64,000 nt of DNA. It comes from Croceicoccus bisphenolivorans. GTDB taxonomy: Bacteria; Pseudomonadota; Alphaproteobacteria; Sphingomonadales; Sphingomonadaceae. The notes under the pieces are model-generated. The model did no database searches and was not told the DNA's origin. It worked only from the letters and a program-made list of their open reading frames with translations. The stretch spans positions 1-64,000 of the forward strand of contig NZ_LRSE01000012.1 in the NCBI RefSeq assembly GCF_001634625.1, in the 5' to 3' direction. Of this stretch, positions 51,315 to 61,114 are shown one piece after another (position 1 is the stretch's first letter; every line of letters starts with the position of its first letter). A program made the position numbers and the translations under genes.

Positions 51315-51716
51315 ATGGCAGATTGGGGTTACGAAAAGGGGCATTTCGAACCGGGCGAAAGTCCGGTCCTTCTGCTTGTCGAAGACGAGATGATCATCGC
51401 CTTCGATATCGCGGACCAGATGATGTCCGCCGGTTTCCAGGTCGATGGACCCTACCCCAGCAACGTCAAGGCGCTTGCCGCGCTCGATACCGGAAAGCCC
51501 CATGTCGCGATCCTCGATGTGCAGTTGGCGGATGGCGATGTCTATCCGGTGGCAACCCGCCTGCGAGAACTGAACATCCCAATCGTATTCCATTCCGGCC
51601 ACGCCGATCCCGGCCAGTTGAATCTGGAATATCCCGACGCCATCGTCTGCACGAAGCCCTGTTCGTCCGGACGGTTGGAAGATGCAGTCCGGTCCGTGAT
51701 GACCGCAACGGCCTGA
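51315..51716 (+). CDS. Single-domain response regulator
   Basis: A 133-residue protein that is only a receiver domain. Acidic pair in 'LLVEDEMII', phospho-acceptor Asp in 'VAILDVQLADGDVY', Ser/Thr-type position in 'IVFHSGHAD', and Lys in 'IVCTKPCSS' are all in place, so phosphorylation is expected. No output domain. It may act in a phosphorelay or by protein contact. Its kinase is not in the window. Confidence 0.85.
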   Translation: MADWGYEKGHFEPGESPVLLLVEDEMIIAFDIADQMMSAGFQVDGPYPSNVKALAALDTGKPHVAILDVQLADGDVYPVATRLRELNIPIVFHSGHADPGQLNLEYPDAIVCTKPCSSGRLEDAVRSVMTATA

Positions 51717-51802
51717 ACGCCGGAAAGGCCGTTCGGCAGGGCGCCGTCACTGCCCCTCGCGGCAAGGTTGACATCAACGCGTAAGCTTTTGAATAGGCAG
51801 GG

Positions 51803-52321
51803 ATGAACCTGTTCCGGAATGCCCGACGCAACGGCGGCTGGGCATCTATCGCCATCATCGCCGCTTCCGTCGCCCTTGTCATCGCAGGCTTGTACTTGCG
51901 CCTTGCGGACACTGACGAGAGCGCGATACCGCAAGCCGCCGCCACACTCCCCGAACCCGGTCCGCAGGACACGCTGCAGGCCGACTTCGCACTTTGCAGC
52001 AGCGCCGCGCGCCGCGATTGCGTAGTGGATGGCGATACCTTCTGGCTGGGCGGCGAGAAATACCGGGTGCTCGACATCAATACGCCTGAAACCTCCACTC
52101 CGCGATGCGACCGGGAACTGGCACTGGGCAAGGCGGCAACACAAAGGTTGCTGCAATTGCTTAACGGCGGAGCGTTCTCGTTGGAAAGCGGGCCGGAACA
52201 GACCGACCGCTACGGACGCAAGCTGCGCCGTGTCATGCGCGGCGGGCAATCGCTGGGCGACATACTGGTTGCGGAAGGGCTGGCCGAAAAATGGAAGGGA
52301 TTTCGTCGCAACTGGTGTTAA
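51803..52321 (+). CDS. Membrane-anchored thermonuclease (SNase) family protein
   Basis: A 172-residue protein with an N-terminal signal-anchor ('WASIAIIAASVALVIAGLYL') and a staphylococcal-nuclease-like domain: 'CVVDGDTFWLGGEKYRVLDINTPE' contains the first Asp and the catalytic Arg position ('YRVLDI'), and 'TDRYGRKLRRVM' contains the second. A nuclease in the periplasm or on the outer face of the membrane is the likely role; some family members bind nucleic acid without cutting. Confidence 0.8.
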   Translation: MNLFRNARRNGGWASIAIIAASVALVIAGLYLRLADTDESAIPQAAATLPEPGPQDTLQADFALCSSAARRDCVVDGDTFWLGGEKYRVLDINTPETSTPRCDRELALGKAATQRLLQLLNGGAFSLESGPEQTDRYGRKLRRVMRGGQSLGDILVAEGLAEKWKGFRRNWC

Positions 52322-52399
52322 TCTAGCGTTCTTGATCCTCGTGTAAGGTTCTTGTCGGAATAACGGAACAAGCCACGCGACATGCGCGTTGGAGGCACC

Positions 52400-53029
52400 A
52401 TGAGTGTAGATGTCCAGCTTCACGAGATAACCGGCACGACCGATGCCGAGGAACGGTTCCTGAAGGATAGCGTGATTCTGTTGCGCAAGGCTGTCAGCAG
52501 TCCCGGCTTCGGCGGTTCGGTCAGGCAGGCCGACTACGGCTACACCGGCTGGCAGAGCCTGCACGGCACCCCTCGCGAGCTGACGGGCGACCAGATCTGG
52601 GAACGCATCGTCATGGGCCGCGAATGTGGCAAGACCGCCGATCACACGCTGGATCTCGCCATTTCTGTCGAGGATATGGACAGACCGGGCAGCGCCCACC
52701 CCGTCATCGGCCGCTCCCTGCTGGGCACATTGCCCGTCCGCACCGCCCGCTGGTTCGTGACGCAGTGCATGGATGCGGGTGACCGCGTGAACATGGCGGC
52801 CCACATGATGCACCAGTGGATGCACGTATCCGGCTTCGTCCATAGCCATGAACGCACCGGAAAGGATGCGCCCTCGGTTCTGGCAAAGCTGGTCCGCCGC
52901 GCGCTGGAACCCGATTACGGCGAAGAGATAGACGCGCAGATCACTGCTCTCCTCACTCTGGACGTGTCCGATTGCGACTGCTGCACCGCCGGCGATCATC
53001 CGGAACCCACCGCCATTCGCGCCGCCTGA
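52400..53029 (+). CDS. Conserved protein of unknown function
   Basis: A 209-residue protein; ATG 52400 has GGAGG upstream at 52391-52395. Notable segments are 'DAEERFLKDSVILLRKAV', the His/Met-rich 'MAAHMMHQWMHVSGFVHSHE' (possible metal site) and a Cys-rich end 'DVSDCDCCTAGDH'. No signal peptide or membrane helix. Family not recognised; not assigned. Confidence 0.65.
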   Translation: MSVDVQLHEITGTTDAEERFLKDSVILLRKAVSSPGFGGSVRQADYGYTGWQSLHGTPRELTGDQIWERIVMGRECGKTADHTLDLAISVEDMDRPGSAHPVIGRSLLGTLPVRTARWFVTQCMDAGDRVNMAAHMMHQWMHVSGFVHSHERTGKDAPSVLAKLVRRALEPDYGEEIDAQITALLTLDVSDCDCCTAGDHPEPTAIRAA

Positions 53030-53094
53030 ACGATACCGGCGGGGGATAGCTTTTTCCCGCGGTTCCACTCCGCCTGCGCGATCCCTATCTGGGA

Positions 53095-55872
53095 ATGATG
53101 GCGAGCACCGCCCTTCCCCAACCTGTCCCGCTGCCCGCGTTGCATGCCAGCCATTCCGGTTGCTGGCTTTCCGATGCCGCGGGCAACACGCGTGCCCTTT
53201 CGCGGGGCGAAGCGATCATGGCGGCTGCGGAAACGCCGATGCTGATGCTGAACGCACCGCTCGTCGCCAGCCGCCTCGGCTATCCGGAGCTTTCCGGCCT
53301 CGACCTGCTTGAACTCTTCGCATTCGTCCATCCCGCCCGCTTCATGGTCCCGACGCCAAAGGGGCTTGCCGACGCGCTCGATCTTCCGCCGCCCGAGCAT
53401 GAAGGGGAAGTGCCCGGCCTGCTCGCCCGCGCCGCCGGGCGCCTGTTCGCGACATGCGAAGGCACGGATTGGGCCGAGCGCGAGGGTGCATGGTCTGTCC
53501 TTCAATCGATGGCGCGGCTGAAATGGCAATGGGCGGGAATGCTCAGCCCCCATGTCAGCCGCCCCGAACGCGCCGAACGCTGGCTGTTCACGCGGCTACC
53601 CGAATGGGAGGATCAACCGGCAAGGCCGCAGCCGCGCAACGCACCGCTCGACGCCGGCGACATTGCCGGCAGGCTCGACTTGCTGACCGGCGCGGATGCC
53701 GAAAGGCGCAGCGGGCAGCATGACTACGCGCAGGCCGCAGCGCACATTTTCGCCCCGCGCCGCGAAAGGGGGCAACCGAACATGGTGCTGGCGCAGGCAG
53801 GCACCGGTGTCGGCAAGACGCTAGGCTATCTCGCGCCGGCCTCGCTCTGGTCCCAGGCGGCTGAAGGCACGGTCTGGGTCTCCACTTACACGAAGGCACT
53901 GCAACGGCAGTTGCGCCGCGAAAGCCGCCGCGCATGGCCGGATGGCGATGCGAGCGACCGCAAGGGGCCTGCCGTGGTCGTGCGCAAGGGGCGCGAAAAC
54001 TACCTTTGCCTGCTGAACCTGGAAGACGCGCTGCAGGGCGGTTTCCAGAACCGCGCAGGAATCTTCGCCCAGCTCGTCGCGCGCTGGGCAGCCTATAGCG
54101 AAGATGGCGACATGGTTGGCGGCGACATGCCGGGTTGGCTGCCCACCCTGTTCCGGCGGCGCGGGCTTGCCGCACTCACGGACCGGCGCGGGGAATGCGT
54201 CTATGCCGCCTGCCCGCATTACCGGAAGTGCTTTATCGAACGCGCGGCGCGGCAGTCCGCGCACGCCGATCTCGTCATCGCCAACCACGCACTCGTCATG
54301 GTTCACGCGGCGCGTGCGGGCGGTGCAGACGGGGATCGGCAGGCCCCCTCGCGCATCGTGTTCGACGAAGGGCATCACTTGTTCGATGCCGCCGATTCGA
54401 CCTTCGCCGTCGCGATTTCCGGCGCAGAGGCGATAGAAATGCGGCGCTGGGTCATCGGGCCGGAGGGTAAATCGAAAGGGCGAAGGCGCGGTCTTGCCGC
54501 GCGGCTGGCCGATGTGGCCAGTTACGACGAGGATGCCGAACGCGCAATCGCCGCCGCGAGAGAGGCGGCCAGCGCGCTTCCCGCCGATGGCTGGCTGGCG
54601 CGCATTGGCGAAGGCGAGCCGTGGGGCCCGCTCGAAACGCTGCTCGCCGCCGTGCGCCGCCTTACCTACGCGCGGGACGAAGCGGGGAGCCAGGCGGGAT
54701 ATGGCCTCGAGACGGAAGCGGTCGACCTCGACGGCCCGTTGATAGAGGCGGCAGCGGGTGCGCGCGATGCCATCGCCCATCTGCGCCAGCCGCTGATGAA
54801 ACTGGGCACGAGGCTGGAAGCAATCCTTGAAGACCCGCCGGACTGGCTGGACCCGCAAGGGCGACAGCGGGTGGAAGGCGCGCGGCATTCGCTAAGCTGG
54901 CGCATCGATACGCTTTCGGCATGGGAAGCGCTGCTGGCGCGACTTGGCGGCCCTGCGGATGCCGATTTCGTCGACTGGCTGGCAGTGGAACGGGCCGAAG
55001 CGCGCGAATTCGACATTGCGATCCACAGGCGCTGGCTCGACCCGATGAAGCCGTTTGCGCGAACCGTTCTGGGACCCGCCCACGGCGTGCTGCAGACCAG
55101 CGCCACGCTGTGCGACCGCACGCCCGATGGCCCGGACTGGGATCGCGCGGTTCGCCGTTCAGGCGCAGAAGCGATCGGCCTGTCGCCCCGCCTTGCCGAA
55201 GCCGAAAGCCCGTTCGACTATGCCCGGCAGGCGCAAGTCATCATCGTGACCGACGTGAAGAAAGGCGACATCGCAGGGCTCGCCGCTGCCTACGGGCGCC
55301 TGATCGAGGCATCGCGCGGCGGCGCGCTTGGCCTGTTCACTGCCATCCGGCGGCTGCGTGCGGTGCATGCCCGCATCGCGGACCGGCTCGCCCGATCCGG
55401 CCTTCCGCTGTTTGCCCAGCATGTCGATCCGATCGATACCGGCACGCTGGTCGACATATTCCGCGACGATCCGCATGCCAGCCTGCTGGGCACCGATGCG
55501 CTGCGCGACGGTGTGGACGTGCCCGGCGATTCGCTGAGGCTGGTGGTGATGGAGCAGGTTCCATGGCCCAAACCGTCGATCCTGCACCGCGCGCGCAGGG
55601 CGGCAACGGGCGGCGACCGGGCCGAAAGGCAGGCGCACGACGATGCGATCGTGCGGGCGCGCCTGGCACAGGCGTTCGGGCGTTTGATACGATCGAAAGA
55701 GGATAGCGGAATATTCGTTGTGCTATCTCCCGCCTTTCCGTCGCGGCTGCTATCGGCCTTTCCGGAAGGCACGCCTGTAACACGCACGACGCTGGACGAT
55801 GCTTTACAAATGCTGGTGACCGGTGTTTCCTGCATGACAACAGACGATGAAACCGAGGGAAGTGAATTTTGA
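53095..55872 (+). CDS. DinG/Rad3-type ATP-dependent DNA helicase
   Basis: A 925-residue superfamily 2 helicase. Walker A is 'LAQAGTGVGKTLGYLAP' (about 230-246). 'YLCLLNLEDAL' and 'CVYAACPHYRKCF' contain the four cysteines expected to bind an Fe-S cluster. Walker B is 'VFDEGHHLFDA' (DEGH). Late motifs are 'SLLGTDALRDGVDVPGDSLR' and 'LAQAFGRLIRSKEDSGIFVV' (Q/R motif VI). An N-terminal ~200-residue extension has no recognised fold. Probably 5'-3' helicase in repair or R-loop removal. It overlaps sixA by 4 nt. Confidence 0.88.
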   Translation: MMASTALPQPVPLPALHASHSGCWLSDAAGNTRALSRGEAIMAAAETPMLMLNAPLVASRLGYPELSGLDLLELFAFVHPARFMVPTPKGLADALDLPPPEHEGEVPGLLARAAGRLFATCEGTDWAEREGAWSVLQSMARLKWQWAGMLSPHVSRPERAERWLFTRLPEWEDQPARPQPRNAPLDAGDIAGRLDLLTGADAERRSGQHDYAQAAAHIFAPRRERGQPNMVLAQAGTGVGKTLGYLAPASLWSQAAEGTVWVSTYTKALQRQLRRESRRAWPDGDASDRKGPAVVVRKGRENYLCLLNLEDALQGGFQNRAGIFAQLVARWAAYSEDGDMVGGDMPGWLPTLFRRRGLAALTDRRGECVYAACPHYRKCFIERAARQSAHADLVIANHALVMVHAARAGGADGDRQAPSRIVFDEGHHLFDAADSTFAVAISGAEAIEMRRWVIGPEGKSKGRRRGLAARLADVASYDEDAERAIAAAREAASALPADGWLARIGEGEPWGPLETLLAAVRRLTYARDEAGSQAGYGLETEAVDLDGPLIEAAAGARDAIAHLRQPLMKLGTRLEAILEDPPDWLDPQGRQRVEGARHSLSWRIDTLSAWEALLARLGGPADADFVDWLAVERAEAREFDIAIHRRWLDPMKPFARTVLGPAHGVLQTSATLCDRTPDGPDWDRAVRRSGAEAIGLSPRLAEAESPFDYARQAQVIIVTDVKKGDIAGLAAAYGRLIEASRGGALGLFTAIRRLRAVHARIADRLARSGLPLFAQHVDPIDTGTLVDIFRDDPHASLLGTDALRDGVDVPGDSLRLVVMEQVPWPKPSILHRARRAATGGDRAERQAHDDAIVRARLAQAFGRLIRSKEDSGIFVVLSPAFPSRLLSAFPEGTPVTRTTLDDALQMLVTGVSCMTTDDETEGSEF

Positions 55873-56420
55873 AGCGGCTGGGACTCCTGCGTCATGCAAA
55901 ATCGGAAGAAGACCAGCCGACCGGGTATGATTTCGATCGAGATCTGAACGCGAAGGGCCGCCGCGCCGCAGAAACGATGGGGCGTTACATCGGCACGAAA
56001 GTCGCCCCGTTCGACCTGATCCTCGCCAGCCCCGCCCGCCGCGTGCAATCCACACTCGACATCGCACTCGACGCGATGGGTAAATCGGCCCCCGCGCACC
56101 GCATCGAAGACCGCCGCCTCTATCTGGCGACCAGCGATTCGATCGAGGAAGTGATCAACGAACTAGGCGTCGATGCCGATGCGATCCTGCTAGTCGCGCA
56201 CAATCCGGGTCTGGAAGATTTCGTGCTGGATCACGTACCGAATGACGGGTCATGCCCGCTGCGCGATATCGTGGCGCAGAAATACCCCACCGGCGCCTTT
56301 TCCCTTCTGGAATTCGATTCGGATGGCTGGGCGAACCTGGATGGGGCGAAGGCCCGCCTCGTAGACCTGGTGCGACCGCGCGATCTTGACCCGACGCTGG
56401 GCCCGGAAATGGCACGCTAG
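55869..56420 (+). CDS. sixA: SixA-type phosphohistidine phosphatase
   Basis: A 183-residue histidine-phosphatase-superfamily enzyme. The RHA motif 'LGLLRHAKSEEDQP' has the catalytic His8; 'LASPARRVQSTLDIA' and 'LLVAHNPGLEDFVLD' complete the site. The start is a TTG at 55869 with GGGAAG 7 nt upstream, overlapping the helicase TGA. It removes phosphate from phosphohistidine, for example in phosphorelay or PTS proteins. Confidence 0.88.
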   Translation: MKRLGLLRHAKSEEDQPTGYDFDRDLNAKGRRAAETMGRYIGTKVAPFDLILASPARRVQSTLDIALDAMGKSAPAHRIEDRRLYLATSDSIEEVINELGVDADAILLVAHNPGLEDFVLDHVPNDGSCPLRDIVAQKYPTGAFSLLEFDSDGWANLDGAKARLVDLVRPRDLDPTLGPEMAR

Positions 56421-56493
56421 AGGCTTTGAAGGACGGCATTGCAGCCGTCGGCTACCTGATCCTCGCGTAATCAGCGCTCCCCATGCGGGTCGC

Positions 56494-56961
56494 TCAGGTG
56501 ATCAACGCGTTCGCCAGCTTTTCCCGGATTGCACGCAGGCGCGCCTTCAGCAGCACGTCTTCTTTGCGTATCTCCTGAAGCGGTGCCGGGTTTTCGCCGG
56601 TACTTTCCTCCAAGGTCCGGACTGCACCACGCAACCGCTCGACCAGTTCGGGGGCCGGCGCAGCGCGTTCTTGTGCCGCAGTGTCGGGAGCGGGCTTGTT
56701 CGCCCCCTCCTCGATCGCCTTGACCGCTCCGCGAATGGTGTAGCCATCCTGGTTCAGCAGCCGGTCGATCGTCTGAAGGAGCACGATATCGTCAGGCCGG
56801 TAATATCGGCGCCCACCGCTGCGCTTTACCGGGCGCAGCATCGGGAACTGCTCTTCCCAATAGCGCAGCACGTGGGGCTTGATGTCGAGCGCGACCGAAA
56901 CCTCGCCGATGGTGCGGAAAGCCTGTGGATCCTTGCCGTCTTCGAACAGGCTTTCCTGCAT
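56494..56961 (-). CDS. MerR-family transcriptional regulator
   Basis: A 155-residue protein with the MerR winged helix at the N-terminus ('FRTIGEVSVALDIKPHVLRYWEEQFPMLRPVKRSGGRRYYRPDDIVLL' seen as three parts), then a coiled-coil tail ('PELVERLRGAVRTLEEST'). No metal-binding cysteines, so ligand is unclear. It is 4 nt downstream of ihfA, the standard order in alphaproteobacteria. Confidence 0.9.
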   Translation of the reverse strand: MQESLFEDGKDPQAFRTIGEVSVALDIKPHVLRYWEEQFPMLRPVKRSGGRRYYRPDDIVLLQTIDRLLNQDGYTIRGAVKAIEEGANKPAPDTAAQERAAPAPELVERLRGAVRTLEESTGENPAPLQEIRKEDVLLKARLRAIREKLANALIT

Positions 56962-56965
56962 CCGT

Positions 56966-57262
56966 TCAACCGCCGCTGACGCGGTCCTTCAACATCTGGC
57001 TGGCACGGAAAGTCAGCACGCGGCGGGGCGTGATCGGCACTTCGACCCCAGTTTTCGGGTTGCGGCCGATGCGTTCCCCTTTGTCACGCAGAAGGAACGT
57101 GCCAAAGCCCGAAATCTTGACGTTTTCACCCTCTGCCATGGCATCGCACATCAGCCGAAGGATGGATTCCACCATCGTCAGCGAATCGGCGCGGCTAAGC
57201 CCGACCTTGTGATGGACCGTATCCGCAAGGTCGGCGCGAGTTAGTGTTCCGACAGAACGCAT
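56966..57262 (-). CDS. ihfA: Integration host factor subunit alpha
   Basis: A 98-residue HU/IHF-fold protein. '[21 protein letters not shown]' (helical dimer part) and the DNA-bending arm '[26 protein letters not shown]' with GRNPKTG at the tip, then '[16 protein letters not shown]'. ATG 57262 ([12 protein letters not shown]) gives the normal length. It bends DNA in recombination, replication and sigma-54-type regulation. Partner ihfB is outside. Confidence 0.93.
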   Translation of the reverse strand: MRSVGTLTRADLADTVHHKVGLSRADSLTMVESILRLMCDAMAEGENVKISGFGTFLLRDKGERIGRNPKTGVEVPITPRRVLTFRASQMLKDRVSGG

Positions 57263-57345
57263 GGTTCCCTGTCCCCTAATTTGCCCCAATACCGCGACCC
57301 CGGATGCCATCTTAACACATCCGCGGCTTGCGCCAATCCCCGCAC

Positions 57346-57373
57346 GGAAAAAACCCTGCTATTTGCAGGGTTT
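57346..57373 (-). terminator. Rho-independent terminator after fabH
   Basis: On the minus strand AAACCCTGC and GCAGGGTTT form a 9-bp stem (57351-57373) with loop AAATA, and the right arm runs into TTTTTTCC. It is the clearest terminator in the window and ends the rpmF-plsX-fabH transcript before ihfA. Confidence 0.93.
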
Positions 57374-57415
57374 CGTCTCGTTTGTGACCACTTCGTAATA
57401 TTTTGGATGCCAGTG

Positions 57416-58405
57416 TCAGGCGCGAAGCAGGCTGGCGCCCCATGTAAAGCCGCCGCCCATGGCTTCCAGCATGACCAGATCGCCGGGCTTGATCCGCCCG
57501 TCGCGCACCGCGACATCGTATGCAAGCGGGACCGAGGCGGCCGATGTATTGGCGTGAAGCTCGACCGTTTTGACCATGCGTTCGGCAGGCAGCCCCAGCT
57601 TCTTGGCCGTGGCATCAAGGATGCGGGCGTTCGCCTGATGCGGGACGACCCAGTCGATGTCTTCGGCCGCATATCCGGCTTCTTCCAGCACTTCGCCCAG
57701 CACACTGGCAAGATTGACGACGGCGTGGCGGAACACCTCCCGCCCCTTCATGCGAAGCTTGCCCACGGTCTGCGTCGTCGACGGTCCGCCATCGACATAG
57801 AGCAGGCAATTGTGTTCGCCGTCGGTGTGCAGCTTCGTCGCGATGACACCGGGCGCGGTCGCGGCTTCGGCAGCCGGAAACTCGCGCATCTCGATGACCA
57901 TGGCACCGGCCCCGTCGCCGAACAGGACGCACGTGGTGCGATCTTCCCAGTCGAGGATGCGGCTGAATGTTTCGGCACCGATGACCAACGCGCGCTTGCC
58001 CATGCCGCGATGGAGCAGTGCATCTGCCGTGCCGAGTGCATAGAGAAAACCGGAGCAGACGGCGGCAACATCGAAAGCGAAGGCCGATTTGCAGCCCAGT
58101 TCGTGCTGCACCTTGCTGGCGGTCGACGGGAAGGTCTGGTCCGGAGTGGCCGTTGCCAGCACGATCACGTCGATATCGGCGGGCGTCAGACCAGCCGTTT
58201 CGATGGCCTTGCGGGCCGCATCGATGGCCAGCGAGGCCGTCGTCTCGCCCTCGCCCGCGATGTGACGCTGGCGGATGCCGGTGCGTTCGACGATCCATTC
58301 GTCGCTGGTGTCGACCTGGGCTGCCAGTTCGGCATTGGTGACGACCCGCTTGGGCAGAGCCGAACCCGAACCGAGCACGACCGTGCGGCGCAAGACATCG
58401 CTCAT
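57416..58405 (-). CDS. fabH: Beta-ketoacyl-ACP synthase III
   Basis: A 329-residue condensing enzyme that starts fatty-acid synthesis from acetyl-CoA and malonyl-ACP. Catalytic Cys117 is in '[16 protein letters not shown]', His in '[13 protein letters not shown]' and Asn in '[15 protein letters not shown]'. '[12 protein letters not shown]' ends the protein as expected. It overlaps plsX by 4 nt (ATGA). Confidence 0.97.
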   Translation of the reverse strand: MSDVLRRTVVLGSGSALPKRVVTNAELAAQVDTSDEWIVERTGIRQRHIAGEGETTASLAIDAARKAIETAGLTPADIDVIVLATATPDQTFPSTASKVQHELGCKSAFAFDVAAVCSGFLYALGTADALLHRGMGKRALVIGAETFSRILDWEDRTTCVLFGDGAGAMVIEMREFPAAEAATAPGVIATKLHTDGEHNCLLYVDGGPSTTQTVGKLRMKGREVFRHAVVNLASVLGEVLEEAGYAAEDIDWVVPHQANARILDATAKKLGLPAERMVKTVELHANTSAASVPLAYDVAVRDGRIKPGDLVMLEAMGGGFTWGASLLRA

Positions 58406-59448
58406 GCCGCTTCCCCTGCCGCAGGCGTATCGGTGCCGCGTGCAAGGTCGGCCGAAATGCGTTCGATCAGGTCTTCCTCCAGCAGCCGCGCGGTGACGGC
58501 CACGGCATTGGCCACGCCCTTGGCATTGGCGCTGCCGTGGCTTTTCACGACAATGCCGTTCAAACCAAGGAAGACCGCGCCGTTGTGATTGTTCGGGTCG
58601 AGATGGTGCTTGAGCAATTCGGTCGCCGGACGGCTCACGAGGAAACCGATCTTGGATCGCAGCGACGACTGGAAAGCCTCGCGCAGCAGGTCCGTCACGA
58701 ATCGTGCCGCGCCTTCCACTGCCTTCAACGCGATATTGCCCGAAAATCCGTCGGTCACCACCACGTCGACTTCGCCGCGGTTGATCTTGTCCGCCTCGAT
58801 GAAGCCGCCGAAAGACAGGGCCAGCCGCTGGTCTGCCGCGCGCAGCTTTTCAGAGGCGTCGCGAAGGGTCTCGGTGCCCTTGATTTCCTCTGTCCCGATG
58901 TTGAGCAGGCGCACGCGCGGTTCGGCAAGGCCGGTTGCGATGCGCGAATAGGCCGCGCCCATGATCGCGAACTGCACGAGGTTACGGGCGTCGCAATCGG
59001 TGTTCGCGCCAAGGTCGAGCATAACCATGTCGGTTTCGCCCAGCGTGGGCATCAGCGCCGCAAGCGCGGGGCGATCGATGCCGGGCATCGTGCGCAGCGA
59101 AAGCTTGGCCATCGCCATCAGCGCGCCGGTGTTGCCGGCAGAGACGGCGGCGCCAGCCTCACCCTTCTTCACCGCGTCGATGGCAAGGCCCATGCTGGTC
59201 TTGCGCGCGCGGCGCAGGGCCTGCGTCGGTTTTTCGTCACCAGAAACTTCTTCGGGTGCGTGGAGAATCTCCGACGCGCCGCGCATGTTCGGGTGATTGT
59301 CGAGGGCTCGCTTGATCCGATCCTCGTCCCCGACAAGCAGGAACTGGAATCGATCGTGGCGCCTGCGCGCAAGCGCGGCGCCTTCGATCATGGTCCGTAC
59401 GCCATGATCGCCGCCCATCGCGTCGATTGCGATACGCGGCAAGCTCAT
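58402..59448 (-). CDS. plsX: Phosphate acyltransferase PlsX
   Basis: A 348-residue enzyme that turns acyl-ACP into acyl-phosphate for phospholipid synthesis. Begins '[19 protein letters not shown]' (family signature). '[17 protein letters not shown]', '[20 protein letters not shown]' and '[18 protein letters not shown]' are also present. Part of the rpmF-plsX-fabH operon. Confidence 0.97.
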   Translation of the reverse strand: MSLPRIAIDAMGGDHGVRTMIEGAALARRRHDRFQFLLVGDEDRIKRALDNHPNMRGASEILHAPEEVSGDEKPTQALRRARKTSMGLAIDAVKKGEAGAAVSAGNTGALMAMAKLSLRTMPGIDRPALAALMPTLGETDMVMLDLGANTDCDARNLVQFAIMGAAYSRIATGLAEPRVRLLNIGTEEIKGTETLRDASEKLRAADQRLALSFGGFIEADKINRGEVDVVVTDGFSGNIALKAVEGAARFVTDLLREAFQSSLRSKIGFLVSRPATELLKHHLDPNNHNGAVFLGLNGIVVKSHGSANAKGVANAVAVTARLLEEDLIERISADLARGTDTPAAGEAA

Positions 59449-59481
59449 GGTCTACTTCCTAGCAAGTGTCTGTACGGGCGA

Positions 59482-59661
59482 TCAGAGCCCGACGGAAACG
59501 ATCTCGCGCCCGTTGTAATGGCCGCATGCATCGCAAAGGTTGTGCGGGCGCTTCAGCTCGCCACAGTTCGGGCATTCGTGGAACGCCTCGACCTTGAGGG
59601 CATCATGTGCGCGACGCATACCGCGACGGGACGGCGAAACTTTTCTCTTGGGGACAGCCAT
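59482..59661 (-). CDS. rpmF: 50S ribosomal protein L32
   Basis: A 59-residue protein starting [20 protein letters not shown], with the zinc-ribbon Cys pairs [18 protein letters not shown] and end 'GREIVSVGL'. Sequence and length are typical of bacterial L32. The four cysteines should bind zinc. It precedes plsX (33 nt), the conserved order. Confidence 0.97.
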   Translation of the reverse strand: MAVPKRKVSPSRRGMRRAHDALKVEAFHECPNCGELKRPHNLCDACGHYNGREIVSVGL

Positions 59662-59822
59662 TTCGGCACCTGTTCAATCAATAACGACGATCTTGCGAGC
59701 CGCCCTAGTCCAGCGTCCAGCCCGGCACAAGCCCACTAAGGGAGCCCGCCCGCGCTTTCGGCACATGGATGCGGCGAAGGCGCGCGCTATAGCGAATTTT
59801 CAGCAACGCGCAAGGGCCGCAT

Positions 59823-60506
59823 CTACTGCTTGAGCGCCATATCCGCGACAAAGGGGTTCGTCTGCCTCTCCGCGCCGAACGTGCTGATCGGCCCATGCCC
59901 CGGAATGAACGTGACATCATCGCCCAGCGGCCACAGGCGCTGCGTGATCGAATCGATCAGCTGCTGGTGATTCCCCAGCGGAAAATCGGTGCGCCCGATC
60001 GAACCCTTGAACAATACGTCGCCCACGACCGCGAAATGGCTGGGCGCGTGATAGAACACGACATGGCCGGGCGTATGGCCGGGGCAGTGGATCACGTCGA
60101 GTTCCAGTTCGCCCACCGTCACCTTGTCACCATGGTGCAGCCAGCGGTCAGGCTCGAACGTATGCGCCTCCATCCCCCAGCGCGGGCCATCATCGTCAAG
60201 CTGCGCGATCCAGAAGCGGTCTTTCTCTTCCGGCCCCTCGATCGGGACGCCCATCTCCTCGGCCAGAACGCCGGCATTGCCGCAATGATCGAGATGGCCG
60301 TGGGTGACGAGGATCTTTTCCAGCGTCACGCCCGCCTTGGCGATGGCGTCCTTGATCCGCGGCAAGTCTCCGCCCGGATCGATGACGGCGGCCTTCATCG
60401 TCCTGGTGCACCAGATCAGCGAACAGTTCTGCTGCAAGGGCGTGACGGGCACGATGGCGGCGCGCATCGGGGGCTGGCCGGAGGAAGGCTGTGCTGTATC
60501 GGTCAT
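59823..60506 (-). CDS. MBL-fold hydrolase, glyoxalase II-like
   Basis: A 227-residue metallo-beta-lactamase-fold enzyme from ATG 60506. 'ILVTHGHLDHCGNAGVL' is the THxHxDH metal site, then 'VIHCPGHTPGHVVFY' (His), 'AVVGDVLFKGSIGRTD' (bridging Asp) and 'TFIPGHGPIST' (last His). Such short GloB-like enzymes hydrolyse S-D-lactoylglutathione or similar thioesters. Substrate not certain. Confidence 0.9.
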   Translation of the reverse strand: MTDTAQPSSGQPPMRAAIVPVTPLQQNCSLIWCTRTMKAAVIDPGGDLPRIKDAIAKAGVTLEKILVTHGHLDHCGNAGVLAEEMGVPIEGPEEKDRFWIAQLDDDGPRWGMEAHTFEPDRWLHHGDKVTVGELELDVIHCPGHTPGHVVFYHAPSHFAVVGDVLFKGSIGRTDFPLGNHQQLIDSITQRLWPLGDDVTFIPGHGPISTFGAERQTNPFVADMALKQ

Positions 60507-60616
60507 GCGGGAGGATGTGGCGGGGGTGGCGGTGGAATGCAAGCCGATGGCGGCTGAAGAACCGGCTGCAAACGTCCGCCGGAAGTCCATTGACGGGCCT
60601 CGATCCCTGCCTGCTC

Positions 60617-60988
60617 TCACCGCGAGCGAAGCGACATGATATAAGCCGTCGCGATCTCGGCCTCGTCCTCTTCAAGCAGAATTGTCATCGCAAAGGGAAC
60701 GTCGTGTCCGTCAAGAAAGAACTCGCGCAGCGTCCGGTGGTCGAACCCCATATCGTTCGCGACCGCCACGAAGCTTGGCGCCTGCGGATTGGGTGGTTCG
60801 GTTCCCGGTCGAACCGCATGGCAACCGCTACATTGCGCATCTACGAAGGAAAGCCCGCGCGCAATCTGCGATTTTTCGACGCTTGCGATGGCGGCGTCCG
60901 GAGTTGCAGCAGGGGCATCATCCACGGTCTGCGCGCAGGCGCACAGCGCAGCAGTGGTCAATGCAGCGAACGATCGAGACAACGGCAT
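60617..60988 (-). CDS. Small c-type cytochrome, lipoprotein
   Basis: A 123-residue protein from ATG 60988 with a lipoprotein signal ('SFAALTTAALCACAQ', lipobox near LCAC) and a class I haem motif 'FVDAQCSGCHAVRPG' (CXXCH). The distal haem ligand is likely Met in 'HDVPFAMTILLEED'. The fold ends 'EIATAYIMSLRS'. Exported, anchored electron carrier; partner unknown. It is downstream of the S24 repressor on the same strand. Confidence 0.85.
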   Translation of the reverse strand: MPLSRSFAALTTAALCACAQTVDDAPAATPDAAIASVEKSQIARGLSFVDAQCSGCHAVRPGTEPPNPQAPSFVAVANDMGFDHRTLREFFLDGHDVPFAMTILLEEDEAEIATAYIMSLRSR

Positions 60989-61114
60989 GACGAGCCTTTC
61001 CGAAGTCGGGGTGTAGACACGAAAGTACCCCACACCCTGCATGGTTGCCAATCTGGGTGTGCGACGTGGGGGATCAAGCCGGATGTCCCTTCCGGCCCGT
61101 AGCGGGCATTGCCG